Source of the DNA: Bacillota bacterium
GTDB lineage: Bacteria; Bacillota; UBA4882; UBA8346
Length of the DNA: 64,000 bases
NCBI GenBank assembly: GCA_023400055.1
Contig: JAEXFN010000045.1
Location: 1-64,000 of the forward strand
Direction of reading: 5' to 3'
Below, piece after piece: positions 8,138 to 16,893 of this stretch (position 1 is its first letter; the number at the start of each line of letters is the position of its first letter). The notes under the pieces were generated by a model. It did not search any database. It worked only from the letters and a program-made list of their open reading frames with translations, and had not been told where the DNA came from. Position numbers and translations under genes: made by a program.

Positions 8138-9277
8138 CTAAATGGCGAATAGTTTAATTCCAGAACTAAACACTATCCAAAACACCAACATTCTCAATAT
8201 GCGGCAACATGACGAACGAATAATTAACTCCGGTACAATTATCGACCTGGGCTTCTCAATTCGTCGTTTTACCATACTAATTATGAAAGAGGCCGCTTCC
8301 CTTCCCAGTTCGGCTTTGGGATGCTTCACGGAGGTAAGTTTGACATCAGAAACCGTTGCTAGGCTGGAGTCATTATAACCGATAATCGAAATATCCTCGG
8401 GGACTCTTAATTTGGCTTGACGAATCGCGTCTAAAACCCGGATAGCATCCAAGTCATTATAACAGAAGATTGCCGTGGGACGTTCGGGCCGGCTCAACAA
8501 TTCTTGAGTAAATTGAAACGGAAATCGGCTGTGTTCGGTTCGATATTGATACTGTCCGATCAATGAAGCCGAAGGTTGAATGCCATATTCAAGCAAAGCC
8601 TTTTTATAGCCGGCTTGCCGATCGATCCCCTGTTTGACGTCAATATTGAAAATACCGGCGATACGCTGATGGCCCAACTGCAATAAATATTGCGTTGCCA
8701 AATATCCGCCCAAACAATCATCGACCACGACATAGGCCGGATCCAGGTCCGGGCAATAAGAATGAATCATCAAATAAGGGACTCTTTTGCGTTCCAACTC
8801 GCGAAAGTATTTGATATTGCGGCTGGGAAGCAGATTCTGGGCTTGTTCAATGATCACGCCATCGATCTCGCCCGCCAGAATCTGACCTAAATATTCATCC
8901 TCCAATTCCGGATCGCCACCACTGAGAAATAATTTTATCTCAAACTTCGCTTCACTGAGTACCCCGGCGATGCCGCGGATAATGTCCGGAAAGATAAAAT
9001 TAGTGATACTTTTGATAATCACCGCGATACACCCGATTTTGTTCGTTACTTGGTTGGTCACAAACGTTCCTCGGCCTTGCTCGCGGTTGATCCATCCTTC
9101 TTTCTCCAGGTCGCCTAAGGCTTTGCGGACCGTATGGCGGCTCAGTTTAAATTGCTGAATCAAAATGTTCTCGGTGTGAAGCTGTTGTCCGGGCACCAAT
9201 TCGCCCCTGCGAATTTGATCGCGGATATATTCTTTTAGCTGATGATATTTAGGCACGCCCTGTTTTGGTTCATACAT
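8138..9277 (-). CDS. GntR-headed, LacI-bodied transcription regulator (AraR-like)
   Basis: The 379-residue protein joins an N-terminal GntR winged helix (about residues 5-75: PKYHQLKEYI, LVPGQQLHTENIL, SRHTVRKALGDLEKEGWI) to a periplasmic-binding-protein-like sensor domain of the LacI type (GCIAVIIKSITNFIFPDIIRG onwards). This architecture is that of AraR, the L-arabinose repressor of Bacillota. The start at 9277 follows AAGGAG eight bases upstream; an upstream extension to 9355 has no ribosome site. Its position beside the pectin-lyase module suggests it represses genes for pectin side-chain or arabinan use. The exact effector sugar cannot be read from sequence. Confidence 0.85.
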   Translation of the reverse strand: MYEPKQGVPKYHQLKEYIRDQIRRGELVPGQQLHTENILIQQFKLSRHTVRKALGDLEKEGWINREQGRGTFVTNQVTNKIGCIAVIIKSITNFIFPDIIRGIAGVLSEAKFEIKLFLSGGDPELEDEYLGQILAGEIDGVIIEQAQNLLPSRNIKYFRELERKRVPYLMIHSYCPDLDPAYVVVDDCLGGYLATQYLLQLGHQRIAGIFNIDVKQGIDRQAGYKKALLEYGIQPSASLIGQYQYRTEHSRFPFQFTQELLSRPERPTAIFCYNDLDAIRVLDAIRQAKLRVPEDISIIGYNDSSLATVSDVKLTSVKHPKAELGREAASFIISMVKRRIEKPRSIIVPELIIRSSCCRILRMLVFWIVFSSGIKLFAI

Positions 9278-9532
9278 CAAAGTTTCTCCTTCGAACAACA
9301 GTCTTTCGATTGAATCAAAAGTTGCTCCGGTCCAATTGTTAGCGAAACCATACATTTTGAGATTATTATACTACTGAACTAACTTTTAATAAAGCATAAA
9401 GGTTACGGCTTTCATATCAAAGCTGCGTTAAACCGGTGATTCTTTTGGATCGAAGCTATTAAATCGGATGAATATGATTTCTATCATGGCTTGGCTACTT
9501 TTATGCAAAAGAGAGCATTTTATTAAGGACGC

Positions 9533-9556
9533 AAAAAAAGCGCACTTTCGTGCGCT
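9533..9556 (-). terminator. Intrinsic terminator of the 9558-9812 gene
   Basis: On the minus strand AGCGCAC pairs with GTGCGCT across GAAA (a stable tetraloop) and is followed by seven T. It begins one base after the stop codon region of the small gene. Confidence 0.85.
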
Positions 9557-9557
9557 G

Positions 9558-9812
9558 TCAAGAATGACGGTGAGCCAAGCGTTGTGCGATGGCTCCGGTG
9601 CCTTCTTTCAATACTGAAGTCCAATGTCTACCTTGGTCCTTTACCAGCCGGACTGTTCCGCGAGCCGGTTTCATCATCCGTTGCGACTTCATCGCTCTTT
9701 GCATTCCCGAAGCCATGCCCCGTTTTTGCCTGGCCAACATCACCAAACCAACCGCTGCGCCAATCAAGCTGCCGGTGACAATTCCCCGAATTACCCGATG
9801 CATCTGTTTCAC
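9558..9812 (-). CDS. Small membrane-anchored basic protein
   Basis: The 84 residues contain one N-terminal membrane or glycine-rich helix (GIVTGSLIGAAVGLVML) followed by a basic, Met/Arg/Lys-rich tail. The layout resembles YtxH-like general-stress proteins of Bacillota, but similarity is too loose for a family call. A GAGAGGTG ribosome site precedes ATG, and a strong terminator follows the stop at once, so it is a monocistronic gene or the last of its transcript. It is read in the same direction as mnmA, which ends 98 bases on its right. Confidence 0.7.
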   Translation of the reverse strand: MKQMHRVIRGIVTGSLIGAAVGLVMLARQKRGMASGMQRAMKSQRMMKPARGTVRLVKDQGRHWTSVLKEGTGAIAQRLAHRHS

Positions 9813-9909
9813 CTCTCTCCGCTGGTATCGATGATATTATCTCCAGCGGAAAAGCGGTTAAACCAAAATTTTATCCCGCGACAAGGTCAGCTTGGCAATA
9901 AAGTCCCTG

Positions 9910-10992
9910 CTAAACTGCATCTTCAATTATGCCGCCACCCAATACCAGATCTTCCTGATAAAAGACCACCGACTGCCCAGGAGTGATAGCTCGCTGCGGA
10001 GTGTCGAAACGCGTCTCCACCCGTCCGTCGGGCAACGGTCGGATGATTGCCGACGCTGGAGGAGCCGCATAACGGATCTTAGCTTCCACTCGCAATTCCT
10101 CCGTCAGACCCGGAATGGCAACCCAATTGATGGATCCGGCCACCAAGCCATCGGCAAAAACCTCTGCGGCGGTACCGACCACCACCTCATTGGCGTCCGG
10201 CCGGATTTGGACGACGAAAAGGGGCACACTGGAGGCGATCCCCAGCCCCTTGCGTTGCCCGATGGTGTAATTGATGATCCCGGTATGTTCGCCCAAGACC
10301 TTGCCCGATTTGTCGACGATCTTACCCGGCCGGACCGCTCCCGGCTTGTACTCGTCAATGAAGCGCCGATAGTCCTGGTCCGGCACGAAACAGATCTCCT
10401 GGCTGTCCGGTTTATCGGCGACCCGTAAACCAAGCTCGGCCGCTTTTTGGCGGATAGCCTTCTTCGTATAATCCCCCAAAGGGAACAGGCTCGCTTCCAA
10501 CTGGGCTTGAGTCAACCCATACAAGGCATAGCTCTGATCTTTGGAAAGATCAAGTCCCTTCCGCAACACCCACCGCCCCGTCGCCGGGTCCCGGTCGCGC
10601 CGGACATAATGGCCGGTGGCCACGTAATTTCCGTCGAGCGCTTTGGCCTTGTCCAACAGATTGTTGAATTTGAGCTCTTGATTACAGATGATACAGGGAT
10701 TCGGCGTTCGACCCTGCAAATATTCGGCGACAAAATAATCGATGACCTTCTCGCGGAACGGTGCTTGCATATTGACCACATAATAAGGGATACCCAGTTT
10801 ATTCGCGACAGAGCGGGCATCCTCTACCGCCCCCAGGGAGCAGCAACCGCCTTCCGCTTCCAGATCATAGGGTAAATCGGTCTGCCAAATCTGCATGGTC
10901 ATGCCAATAACTTCATAACCCGCTTCCAGGAGGAGCGCAGCCGCGACTGAGCTGTCGACTCCTCCGCTCATTGCCATGATGACCCGCTGCAT
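9910..10992 (-). CDS. mnmA: tRNA-specific 2-thiouridylase MnmA
   Basis: This 360-residue enzyme thiolates uridine 34 of Lys, Glu and Gln tRNAs, using sulfur passed from a cysteine desulfurase. The PP-loop ATPase motif SGGVDSS is near the N-terminus. The catalytic cysteines lie in GRTPNPCIICNQELKF and SQEICFV, with GHYVRRDRD and KDQSYALYGL between them. The start at 10992 overlaps the iscU-like stop (TGATG), showing translational coupling; a longer form reaching 11061 would run inside iscU. The iscR-iscS-iscU-mnmA order is common in Bacillota and ties iron-sulfur sulfur supply to tRNA thiolation. Confidence 0.97.
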   Translation of the reverse strand: MQRVIMAMSGGVDSSVAAALLLEAGYEVIGMTMQIWQTDLPYDLEAEGGCCSLGAVEDARSVANKLGIPYYVVNMQAPFREKVIDYFVAEYLQGRTPNPCIICNQELKFNNLLDKAKALDGNYVATGHYVRRDRDPATGRWVLRKGLDLSKDQSYALYGLTQAQLEASLFPLGDYTKKAIRQKAAELGLRVADKPDSQEICFVPDQDYRRFIDEYKPGAVRPGKIVDKSGKVLGEHTGIINYTIGQRKGLGIASSVPLFVVQIRPDANEVVVGTAAEVFADGLVAGSINWVAIPGLTEELRVEAKIRYAAPPASAIIRPLPDGRVETRFDTPQRAITPGQSVVFYQEDLVLGGGIIEDAV

Positions 10993-11363
10993 CAGCCAGC
11001 TAACTTGGAACGATAATCTTCGATAGCTTTGTGAAGCGCATCCGCCGCCAGATTGGAACAATGCATTTTTTGCGGCGGTAGGCCGTCTAAGGCCTCGGCC
11101 ACTGCCTGGTTGGTGATCTCCAGCGCTTCCTCCAGGGTCTTTCCTTTGACCATCTCCGTGACCATACTGCTGGTAGCGATGGCCGCCCCGCAGCCGAAGG
11201 TTTTAAATTTGACGTCCTTAATCCGGTTGTCCTCCACCTGCAGATAAATCTTCATAATATCGCCACAGACGGCATTGCCGACTTCGCCCACGCCGTTGGC
11301 GTCCTCGATCTCCCCCACATTCCGCGGGTTTTGAAAATGATCCATTACTTTGTCAGTGTACAT
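10992..11363 (-). CDS. iscU: Iron-sulfur cluster scaffold, IscU/NifU N-terminal type
   Basis: The 123-residue protein assembles Fe-S clusters on three conserved cysteines, seen here in NAVCGD, FGCGAA and KMHCSN. It starts MYTDKVMDHFQNPRNVGE, the usual family opening. The ATG at 11363 is preferred over a GTG nine bases earlier because AAGGAG is correctly spaced only for the ATG. The gene start lies within the 3' end of iscS (19-base overlap) and its stop overlaps the mnmA start, so the three genes form one tightly coupled operon. Confidence 0.96.
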   Translation of the reverse strand: MYTDKVMDHFQNPRNVGEIEDANGVGEVGNAVCGDIMKIYLQVEDNRIKDVKFKTFGCGAAIATSSMVTEMVKGKTLEEALEITNQAVAEALDGLPPQKMHCSNLAADALHKAIEDYRSKLAG

Positions 11364-12547
11364 GAGGCACACTCCTTCCGTTGCGAATTATTATAGAGCG
11401 GAGACATGGCCCGCAATTTATTGACGATCTCCGGCAAAACTTCCAAAACATAATCAATCTCTTCCTTGGTGGTAGACTTCCCTAAGGTCAGCCGCAATGA
11501 CCCATGGGCTACCTCATGGCAGATTCCCATTCCCAACAAGACGTGTGAAGGTTCCAGCGATCCCGAGGTACAGGCCGATCCGCTCGATGCGGCGATTCCC
11601 TTCAGATCCAGGTTTAACAAGAGCGACTCACCTTCAATAAATTCGAAGCTGAAATTGACGTTGCCCGGCAAACGTTGGGTCCGATGACCGTTCAGCCGGA
11701 CGTACTCGAATTTCTGCAGCACATTATCGATGAGGTAATCGCGCAACTCCGTCAAGCGTTGGCTGGTCTCCGGCAGCTTTTGGTTTGCCAGCTGCAGAGC
11801 CTTGGCCAATCCGACGATTCCCGCAATATTTTCAGTGCCGGCCCGGCGATTCCGTTCCTGCGCACCACCATGGATCACCGGCGTCAGACGGACCCCCTTC
11901 CGGGCGTAAAGGACGCCGACTCCTTTGGGACCGTAAAACTTATGGCCCGCCAAGGACAGCAGATCCACGCCCAAATCTTTCACATTGACGGGGATCGAAC
12001 CCGTGGTCTGAACGGCATCGGTGTGGAAGAGAATCTTCCGTTCCTTCAGGATCTTGGCGATCTCGGCAATGGGCTGAATCGTTCCCACTTCGTTATTGGC
12101 ATGCATGATCGAGACCAAAATCGTCTTATCGGTCAAAGCTTTTTCCAAATCGGCCGGATTGACCAGTCCGTCGCCGTCCACCGGAAGATAAGTAACCTTA
12201 AAACCCTGTTTTTCTAAGAATTTACAAGTATCAAAAACCGCATGGTGCTCGATGGCGGAAGTAATGATGTGATCGCCTTTTTCACGATACGAAAGCGCTA
12301 CTCCTTTGATGGCCATATTGTCGCTTTCGGAGCCCGATCCCGTAAAGATGATCTCCGACGGTTCTGCGGCGCCAATCTCGCCGGCCACCACGGCTCGGGC
12401 CTGATCGAGCGCTTTGCGGGTCTCGCGGCCAAACGAATGGATGCTGGACGGGTTGCCGAAAGACTCGACATAATAAGGCAGCATTGCCTCCAAAACCTCC
12501 GGATCTACCGGAGTCGTCGCGGCATGATCCAAGTAAATACGTTTCAT
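11345..12547 (-). CDS. iscS: Cysteine desulfurase (IscS/NifS family)
   Basis: This PLP enzyme of 400 residues turns cysteine into alanine and hands persulfide to IscU and MnmA. The N-terminus MKRIYLDHAATTPVDPEVLEAM is typical. The PLP-binding lysine lies in SLAGHKFYGPKG, and the mobile-loop catalytic cysteine in SSGSACTSGSLEPSHVL. The start at 12547 has GGAG ten bases upstream. The C-terminus carries a short extension ending in KECASCTLTK that overlaps the start of iscU; it adds two cysteines, which may be incidental. It follows the regulator iscR by 16 bases. Confidence 0.97.
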   Translation of the reverse strand: MKRIYLDHAATTPVDPEVLEAMLPYYVESFGNPSSIHSFGRETRKALDQARAVVAGEIGAAEPSEIIFTGSGSESDNMAIKGVALSYREKGDHIITSAIEHHAVFDTCKFLEKQGFKVTYLPVDGDGLVNPADLEKALTDKTILVSIMHANNEVGTIQPIAEIAKILKERKILFHTDAVQTTGSIPVNVKDLGVDLLSLAGHKFYGPKGVGVLYARKGVRLTPVIHGGAQERNRRAGTENIAGIVGLAKALQLANQKLPETSQRLTELRDYLIDNVLQKFEYVRLNGHRTQRLPGNVNFSFEFIEGESLLLNLDLKGIAASSGSACTSGSLEPSHVLLGMGICHEVAHGSLRLTLGKSTTKEEIDYVLEVLPEIVNKLRAMSPLYNNSQRKECASCTLTK

Positions 12548-12563
12548 TCTGAACCATCTCCTA

Positions 12564-13013
12564 TTAAATATAGTACATTGGATTGGAACCATGTAAAGTA
12601 TGGTAATCGTTGATCAGATCCGCCAGTGTCGTGGAATCGAGCACCTCCACCATGCTATCGCGCAACCGCTGCCATAAAAGGCGGGTCGCACAATGTCCGG
12701 AAAGACGGCAGACATCCGTATCAGCGTCTTCCACCACGCAATCTACGGGAGCAATCGGGCCCTCCAGCACGCGCAAAATATCGCCGATTTTGATCTCCGC
12801 CGGATCGCGGGTTAAGTTATAACCGCCCAACGCGCCACGAACGCTAGTGACCAAACCCGCTTTGCGCAATGCCGCGACGAGCTGTTCCAGATACGGTTCG
12901 GAGATTTGCTGTTTTTCAGCGATGGTCTTCAAAGTCACCGGCCCCTCCTGGTTGTGAAGAGCCAGTTCGAGCATAGCTCGGATCCCATACTGACCACGCG
13001 TCGATACTTTCAA
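12564..13013 (-). CDS. iscR: Rrf2-family iron-sulfur regulator IscR
   Basis: The 149-residue winged-helix regulator starts MKVSTRGQYGIRAMLELALH, and the recognition helix falls near SEPYLEQLVAALRKAGLV. Three cysteines in the IscR pattern (VDCVV, DVCRL, GHCAT) can bind a [2Fe-2S] cluster, so it probably senses Fe-S status and represses its own operon. It is the first gene of the iscR-iscS-iscU-mnmA transcript. A promoter-like pair lies upstream, followed by an AT-rich region where an operator would be expected. Confidence 0.93.
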   Translation of the reverse strand: MKVSTRGQYGIRAMLELALHNQEGPVTLKTIAEKQQISEPYLEQLVAALRKAGLVTSVRGALGGYNLTRDPAEIKIGDILRVLEGPIAPVDCVVEDADTDVCRLSGHCATRLLWQRLRDSMVEVLDSTTLADLINDYHTLHGSNPMYYI

Positions 13014-13089
13014 GTTTAAAACCCCTTTTTATATTGTAGTAAAAAAGTCGGCTTTCAATCCCGAGTTTTTTAGTACACTTTCTAAACCA

Positions 13090-13118
13090 ATCCTACCATA
13101 ACTTTTATAGTATGTCAA
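13090..13118 (-). promoter_or_regulatory. Probable sigma-A promoter of the isc operon
   Basis: On the minus strand a perfect -35 TTGACA (13113-13118) is followed after 17 bases by TAGGAT (13090-13095) as a weaker -10. It lies about 80 bases before the iscR start, leaving room for an IscR operator in the leader. Confidence 0.6.
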
Positions 13119-13146
13119 TTATTTATCCATCAATGAAATGAAAGCC

Positions 13147-14208
13147 TTAATTCCTAACATACTCCTTATACACATAAGGAGTAGTCATCAATGAAAGCAG
13201 GCTCCAATAATTGGGCAGAAACCTTACCCGCTGGCCGATTCGCGGTTTCCGCTCGCAGGCCAGCACAGTATAATCGCTGCTGCCGCCGAGAATCGTAAGA
13301 CCCGGCTCCAAGGGTGTCAGGCCGCTGAGGGGCGTATCCTGATGGCCGATATTTAGCAACGCCCGCCATCCCGGCTCGACTATCGCCAAGTTCGGCTGGC
13401 GGCCAAAAGCATCCAGGCCGATTTCACCATCGGAATGGGCCGGCTTGCGTTGCATCTGAATGATCTCCGCCTCCACCTGGAAAGCATCCCCGTTCAGATC
13501 GGGCAGCAAGGTCCCGCGCATCGTTTCGTGGCCGAGCAGGATCCCTTCCCCGACCCGCAAATGGTTAATCCCCGCCGGCAGCTGTCCTTGGTATAACAGC
13601 GGCAGGCTGCTGGAATTGCCTCCTGAGACCCAAGTGACCGGCAACCGATACCTGGTCCGCAACTCGGTTGCTAGACCGGCCAACCGTTCCAGCTTGGCTA
13701 CAGTGGGAAGCGCTCCGGCGAAGCAAGAAAAATTAGTACCAATGGCGGTCACGTGCAATTTGGGGAGCCGCCGGCAATAATGGGCCAAACGAAACAGCCC
13801 GGCCGCGTCGACGCCTTCGCGCAAATCGCCCAGGTCCACCATGAGCATCACTTCATGCTGCTCGACGAGAGCATTAAGGGCGGCTAGCGTTTTAACTTCC
13901 GCATTCAGACTGAGATTGGCCACTGCGGCAATTTCGTTTAGCCGGCCGAGGCTCGGCAGACGCAATAAGACCCGGCGCGTGGCCGGGAAGTGTTGCTGAA
14001 GCCGTGACAAATTTTCGCTGCGCGAATCGCCGATCTCGCGGGCTCCCGCCTCAATCAAAGACCGGGCGATCCGCAGATCCCCGGCCACACCCTTCAGAAC
14101 GACGGTCAATTCCACTCCATTGGCCCGAGCCCGTTCTTGGAGACGCTCAAAATTGGCAACCACCCGGTCTGGATAAATTAAAATTCGCGGTGTTTTTATC
14201 TTACTCAT
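13147..14208 (-). CDS. Alanine-racemase-fold PLP enzyme (ornithine racemase-like)
   Basis: A 353-residue protein of the fold-III PLP family. The N-terminal barrel starts TPRILIYPDRVVANFERL, and the PLP lysine sits in LTVVLKGVAGD, the form seen in ornithine/amino-acid racemases of the Orr or YhfX group rather than in Alr. Further family signs are GTNFSCFAG, VSGGNSSSLP and LRVGEGILLG. It probably racemises or otherwise acts on a basic amino acid, but the substrate cannot be read. Its start overlaps the end of rarA by eight bases, so the two are co-transcribed; the link in function is not obvious. Confidence 0.8.
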   Translation of the reverse strand: MSKIKTPRILIYPDRVVANFERLQERARANGVELTVVLKGVAGDLRIARSLIEAGAREIGDSRSENLSRLQQHFPATRRVLLRLPSLGRLNEIAAVANLSLNAEVKTLAALNALVEQHEVMLMVDLGDLREGVDAAGLFRLAHYCRRLPKLHVTAIGTNFSCFAGALPTVAKLERLAGLATELRTRYRLPVTWVSGGNSSSLPLLYQGQLPAGINHLRVGEGILLGHETMRGTLLPDLNGDAFQVEAEIIQMQRKPAHSDGEIGLDAFGRQPNLAIVEPGWRALLNIGHQDTPLSGLTPLEPGLTILGGSSDYTVLACERKPRIGQRVRFLPNYWSLLSLMTTPYVYKEYVRN

Positions 14209-15544
14209 TGGGTGGTAAATACCTTTCCGGCCTCAACCGACGCAACTTTTCCGCCAGTTCTTTCTCCCGGCCGTACTCAGTCGGCTGATAAAAGACTTTA
14301 TCCCGCAAATGGTCCGGCAAATATTGCTGATCGACATACCCGCCAGGGTAATCGTGGGGATAGCGATAGCCGATCCCGTCGCCTAATTTGCGGGCTTGGG
14401 AATGAGAGCTATCCCGCAAATGCACCGGGACCTCCTGCCCCTCCATGGCCTGGACTTCCGCCATGGCCCGATCGATCGCCGCGCAACTGGCGTTCGATTT
14501 GGCGGCGGTGGCAATGTAGATGGCCGCCTCGGCCATAGGAATCCGCGCTTCGGGGAGCCCAACCATCTCCACAGCCTGGGCCGCCGCAGTCGCCACCAAT
14601 AAGGCCATGGGATCGGCATTGCCCACGTCCTCGGCGGCGTGAACGATCATCCGGCGGGCAATAAATTTGGGATCCTCGCCCGCTGTAATCATCAGCGCCA
14701 GATAATATAAGGCGGCGTCGGGATCCGAGCCCCGTAAGGATTTGATAAAAGCGGAGATCGTGTCATAATGCACCTGGCCATTCCGATCGTAGCGCAAAGG
14801 CCGCTGTTGCACACAATCGCTGATGATGGCCAACGTCAGCTCCCGGCACTGGGTTTCTGGATCCGGCGACGTGGTCAAGGCCGCCAACTCCAAGGCATTC
14901 AAAGCGATCCGGGCATCGCCGTTGGCGACCCCTGCCAAATGCTCCAAGGCATCCGGGTGAAGTTTCACCCGGAAATCGGCGATTCCCCGTTCGTGATCGT
15001 CCAAGGCCCGCCGGACCACCTCTTTTAAATGGCTCACCCCCAGCGAATGAAAACGAAATATCATGCTCCGGGAGATCAGCGGCGAATTGACTTCATAAAG
15101 CGGATTTTCAGTCGTGGCGCCGATCAGCAGGACCGTTCCATCCTCCACGGCCGGCAGCAGGGCATCCTGTTGGGACTTGTTAAAGCGGTGGATCTCGTCG
15201 ACAAAAAGAATCGTCTTTTGGCCATACAGTTTGAAGCGATCGGCGGCCGCGGCGATGATCCGCCGGATGTCGGCGACCCCGGCGGTCACGGCATTTAGCG
15301 TTTCGAAAGTGGAACGGGTTGTATTGGCGATGATCCTGGCTAAAGTCGTTTTACCGGTTCCGGGGGGACCGTAGAAGATCATCGAGGACAACCGGTCGGC
15401 CTCGATCGCCCGCCGTAGCAGCCGCCCTACGCCGACGATCTCATCCTGGCCGATAAACTCGTCCAAATTACGGGGCCGCATCCGGCTGGCCAAAGGCGCC
15501 TCCCGGGACAGGTTTTCCGAAGCATTGACAGAAAAAAGATCCAT
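14201..15544 (-). CDS. rarA: Replication-associated recombination protein RarA (MgsA)
   Basis: The 447-residue AAA+ ATPase acts at stalled replication forks and contacts SSB and the replisome. It shows RPRNLDEFIGQDEIVG, the Walker A motif GPPGTGKTT, Walker B FVDEIHRFNKSQQDALL and the sensor region GATTENPLYEV. The C-terminal half has the tetramerisation helices (MAEVQAMEGQEVPVHLRD, YRYPHDYPGGYV). The start at 15544 has GAGGTG upstream; an extended reading to 15781 overlaps the promoter region of the divergent sleB-like gene and is rejected. Confidence 0.96.
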   Translation of the reverse strand: MDLFSVNASENLSREAPLASRMRPRNLDEFIGQDEIVGVGRLLRRAIEADRLSSMIFYGPPGTGKTTLARIIANTTRSTFETLNAVTAGVADIRRIIAAAADRFKLYGQKTILFVDEIHRFNKSQQDALLPAVEDGTVLLIGATTENPLYEVNSPLISRSMIFRFHSLGVSHLKEVVRRALDDHERGIADFRVKLHPDALEHLAGVANGDARIALNALELAALTTSPDPETQCRELTLAIISDCVQQRPLRYDRNGQVHYDTISAFIKSLRGSDPDAALYYLALMITAGEDPKFIARRMIVHAAEDVGNADPMALLVATAAAQAVEMVGLPEARIPMAEAAIYIATAAKSNASCAAIDRAMAEVQAMEGQEVPVHLRDSSHSQARKLGDGIGYRYPHDYPGGYVDQQYLPDHLRDKVFYQPTEYGREKELAEKLRRLRPERYLPPNE

Positions 15545-15664
15545 TTGGCATTCACCTCGCATTGATACACCCGATCTATCTTTTACCAAGAAGCGCATAA
15601 TCCTGCTGGCCGTAAAGAAAAATCTTTCAGACAAAGATTTCCGGTCGCCTTTCACCGGAAAAGC

Positions 15665-15673
15665 TGGTATAAT
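15665..15673 (+). promoter_or_regulatory. Extended -10 promoter for the sleB-like gene
   Basis: TGGTATAAT fits an extended -10 element (TGN followed by TATAAT at 15668-15673), about 100 bases before the hydrolase start. No good -35 is seen at the normal spacing, which is common for extended -10 promoters. Confidence 0.5.
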
Positions 15674-15772
15674 ACCATACCATTGGGATATGTTCCGTAA
15701 ACTCGATGAATTTTCATCCTGACGGAACAAAATATGTAAATGAAATGATCTTTTGGAAAGGAGATGGCTGGA

Positions 15773-16408
15773 ATGATTCAAAAAAGAATCGTCGGCTCAG
15801 TTCTGGCGGCAGTGATGGCTTTGAACACCACTGTCATCGGTCCGATTTTGTATCTCAATGCTCAAACGGGAAGAAAGCCGGGGTCTGAAAAGAGCGAATC
15901 CCATAAAGCGGCGCCCATTCAATCGAAACCCTTGCAAGCAGGTGCCTCGAACCAGACCAGCCAGACCGTTCGGCAACCGGAAAAACCGCAAGCGTTGGCA
16001 AGCGCCAACGGTCGGAGCAATTCTCGGGGAACCCCCTCCAGGCAGCCCGGACTCGCGGCCGATCAGTTCGCTATGTTGGCTCGGATCATTCACGCCGAGG
16101 CTGGTGGCGAAACCTTACAAGGACAAGTAGCGGTAGGAGCGGTTATCTTAAACCGGATCCGTTCCGGCCGATTTCCGGCGACCGTCGCCGGAAACGTTTT
16201 TAAACCCGGTGAGTTCGAATCCGTTTCGAACGGCTATATCTGGGCCCAACCGACCTCCGAATCGTACCGGGCGGCCAACTTAGCCGTTAAAGGCTGGGAT
16301 CCGACCCATGGCGCGTTATATTTCTATAATCCCGCCAAAACCAGCTCCCGTTGGATTTGGAGCCGTAATATCGTGACGATCATTGGTGAACACCACTTTG
16401 CAATCTAA
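15773..16408 (+). CDS. Secreted cell-wall hydrolase, SleB/CwlJ catalytic domain
   Basis: A protein of 211 residues with an N-terminal membrane/signal segment (MIQKRIVGSVLAAVMALNTT), a Ser/Gln-rich linker of about 75 residues, and a C-terminal Hydrolase_2 domain: LARIIHAEAGGETLQGQVAVGAV, with the family Glu, then NRIRSGRFP and GALYFYNPAK. Such domains cleave peptidoglycan glycan strands in spore cortex or vegetative wall. ATG at 15773 is preferred over an ATG nine bases earlier since AAAGGAG is correctly spaced only for the former. It stands alone, with a terminator right after it. Confidence 0.88.
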   Translation: MIQKRIVGSVLAAVMALNTTVIGPILYLNAQTGRKPGSEKSESHKAAPIQSKPLQAGASNQTSQTVRQPEKPQALASANGRSNSRGTPSRQPGLAADQFAMLARIIHAEAGGETLQGQVAVGAVILNRIRSGRFPATVAGNVFKPGEFESVSNGYIWAQPTSESYRAANLAVKGWDPTHGALYFYNPAKTSSRWIWSRNIVTIIGEHHFAI

Positions 16409-16427
16409 TCCCAAGTGAATGATAGTG

Positions 16428-16460
16428 AAAAACCCCTTCGCCAAAGCCGGAGGGGTTTTT
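16428..16460 (+). terminator. Intrinsic terminator after the sleB-like gene
   Basis: AAAAACCCCT (16428-16437) pairs with AGGGGTTTTT (16451-16460); the T run is part of the stem. It follows the stop codon by about 20 bases. Confidence 0.85.
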
Positions 16461-16576
16461 CATTAAATTTTGATCGACATCGTTTTCAACTGAGGCGGGA
16501 GCGGACCTTCTTTGGGTTAAAGAGATCTGTTTCGAATCAGCCAAAATATACTTCCGATTGCTACAAATGCCACTTT

Positions 16577-16828
16577 TGTTATTAAAAATGTTCGCACAGT
16601 TATTGCGCATGATTGTCCAGTTGTTGAATTAGCTTACGCAGTTACTGTAGATGCTTGCTGAGTTACTGTAGATGCTTATTGAGTCACTGTGAGTGCTCTC
16701 TCAGTTACTGTACATAGTTGTTCGATTACTGAATCACTTTGCACAGTTACTGCATATGCTCATTCACTAACTGAAAGATCATGTTCAGTTACTGAACATG
16801 ATCTTTCAGTTGCAGTACATAGTCAAAT
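16577..16828. repeat. 21-bp tandem array, class B, diverged (copy B2)
   Basis: Twelve 21-bp units, most starting AGTTACTG at 16598, 16619, 16640 and every 21 bases to 16808. The unit at 16577 still looks like class A (TGTTATTAAAAATG). Units are more diverged than in B1, but spacing is exact. Near the end, AACTGAAAGATCATG and CATGATCTTTCAGTT belong to a near-perfect palindrome covering 16769-16811, so the last two units are inverted copies. The array fills the gap between two convergent genes. Confidence 0.85.
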
Positions 16829-16893
16829 TAACTCTGCTCCCCCGGATTTATCCACTCGCGATTCTATCCCTGTCCTATTTACATGGAAACTGA

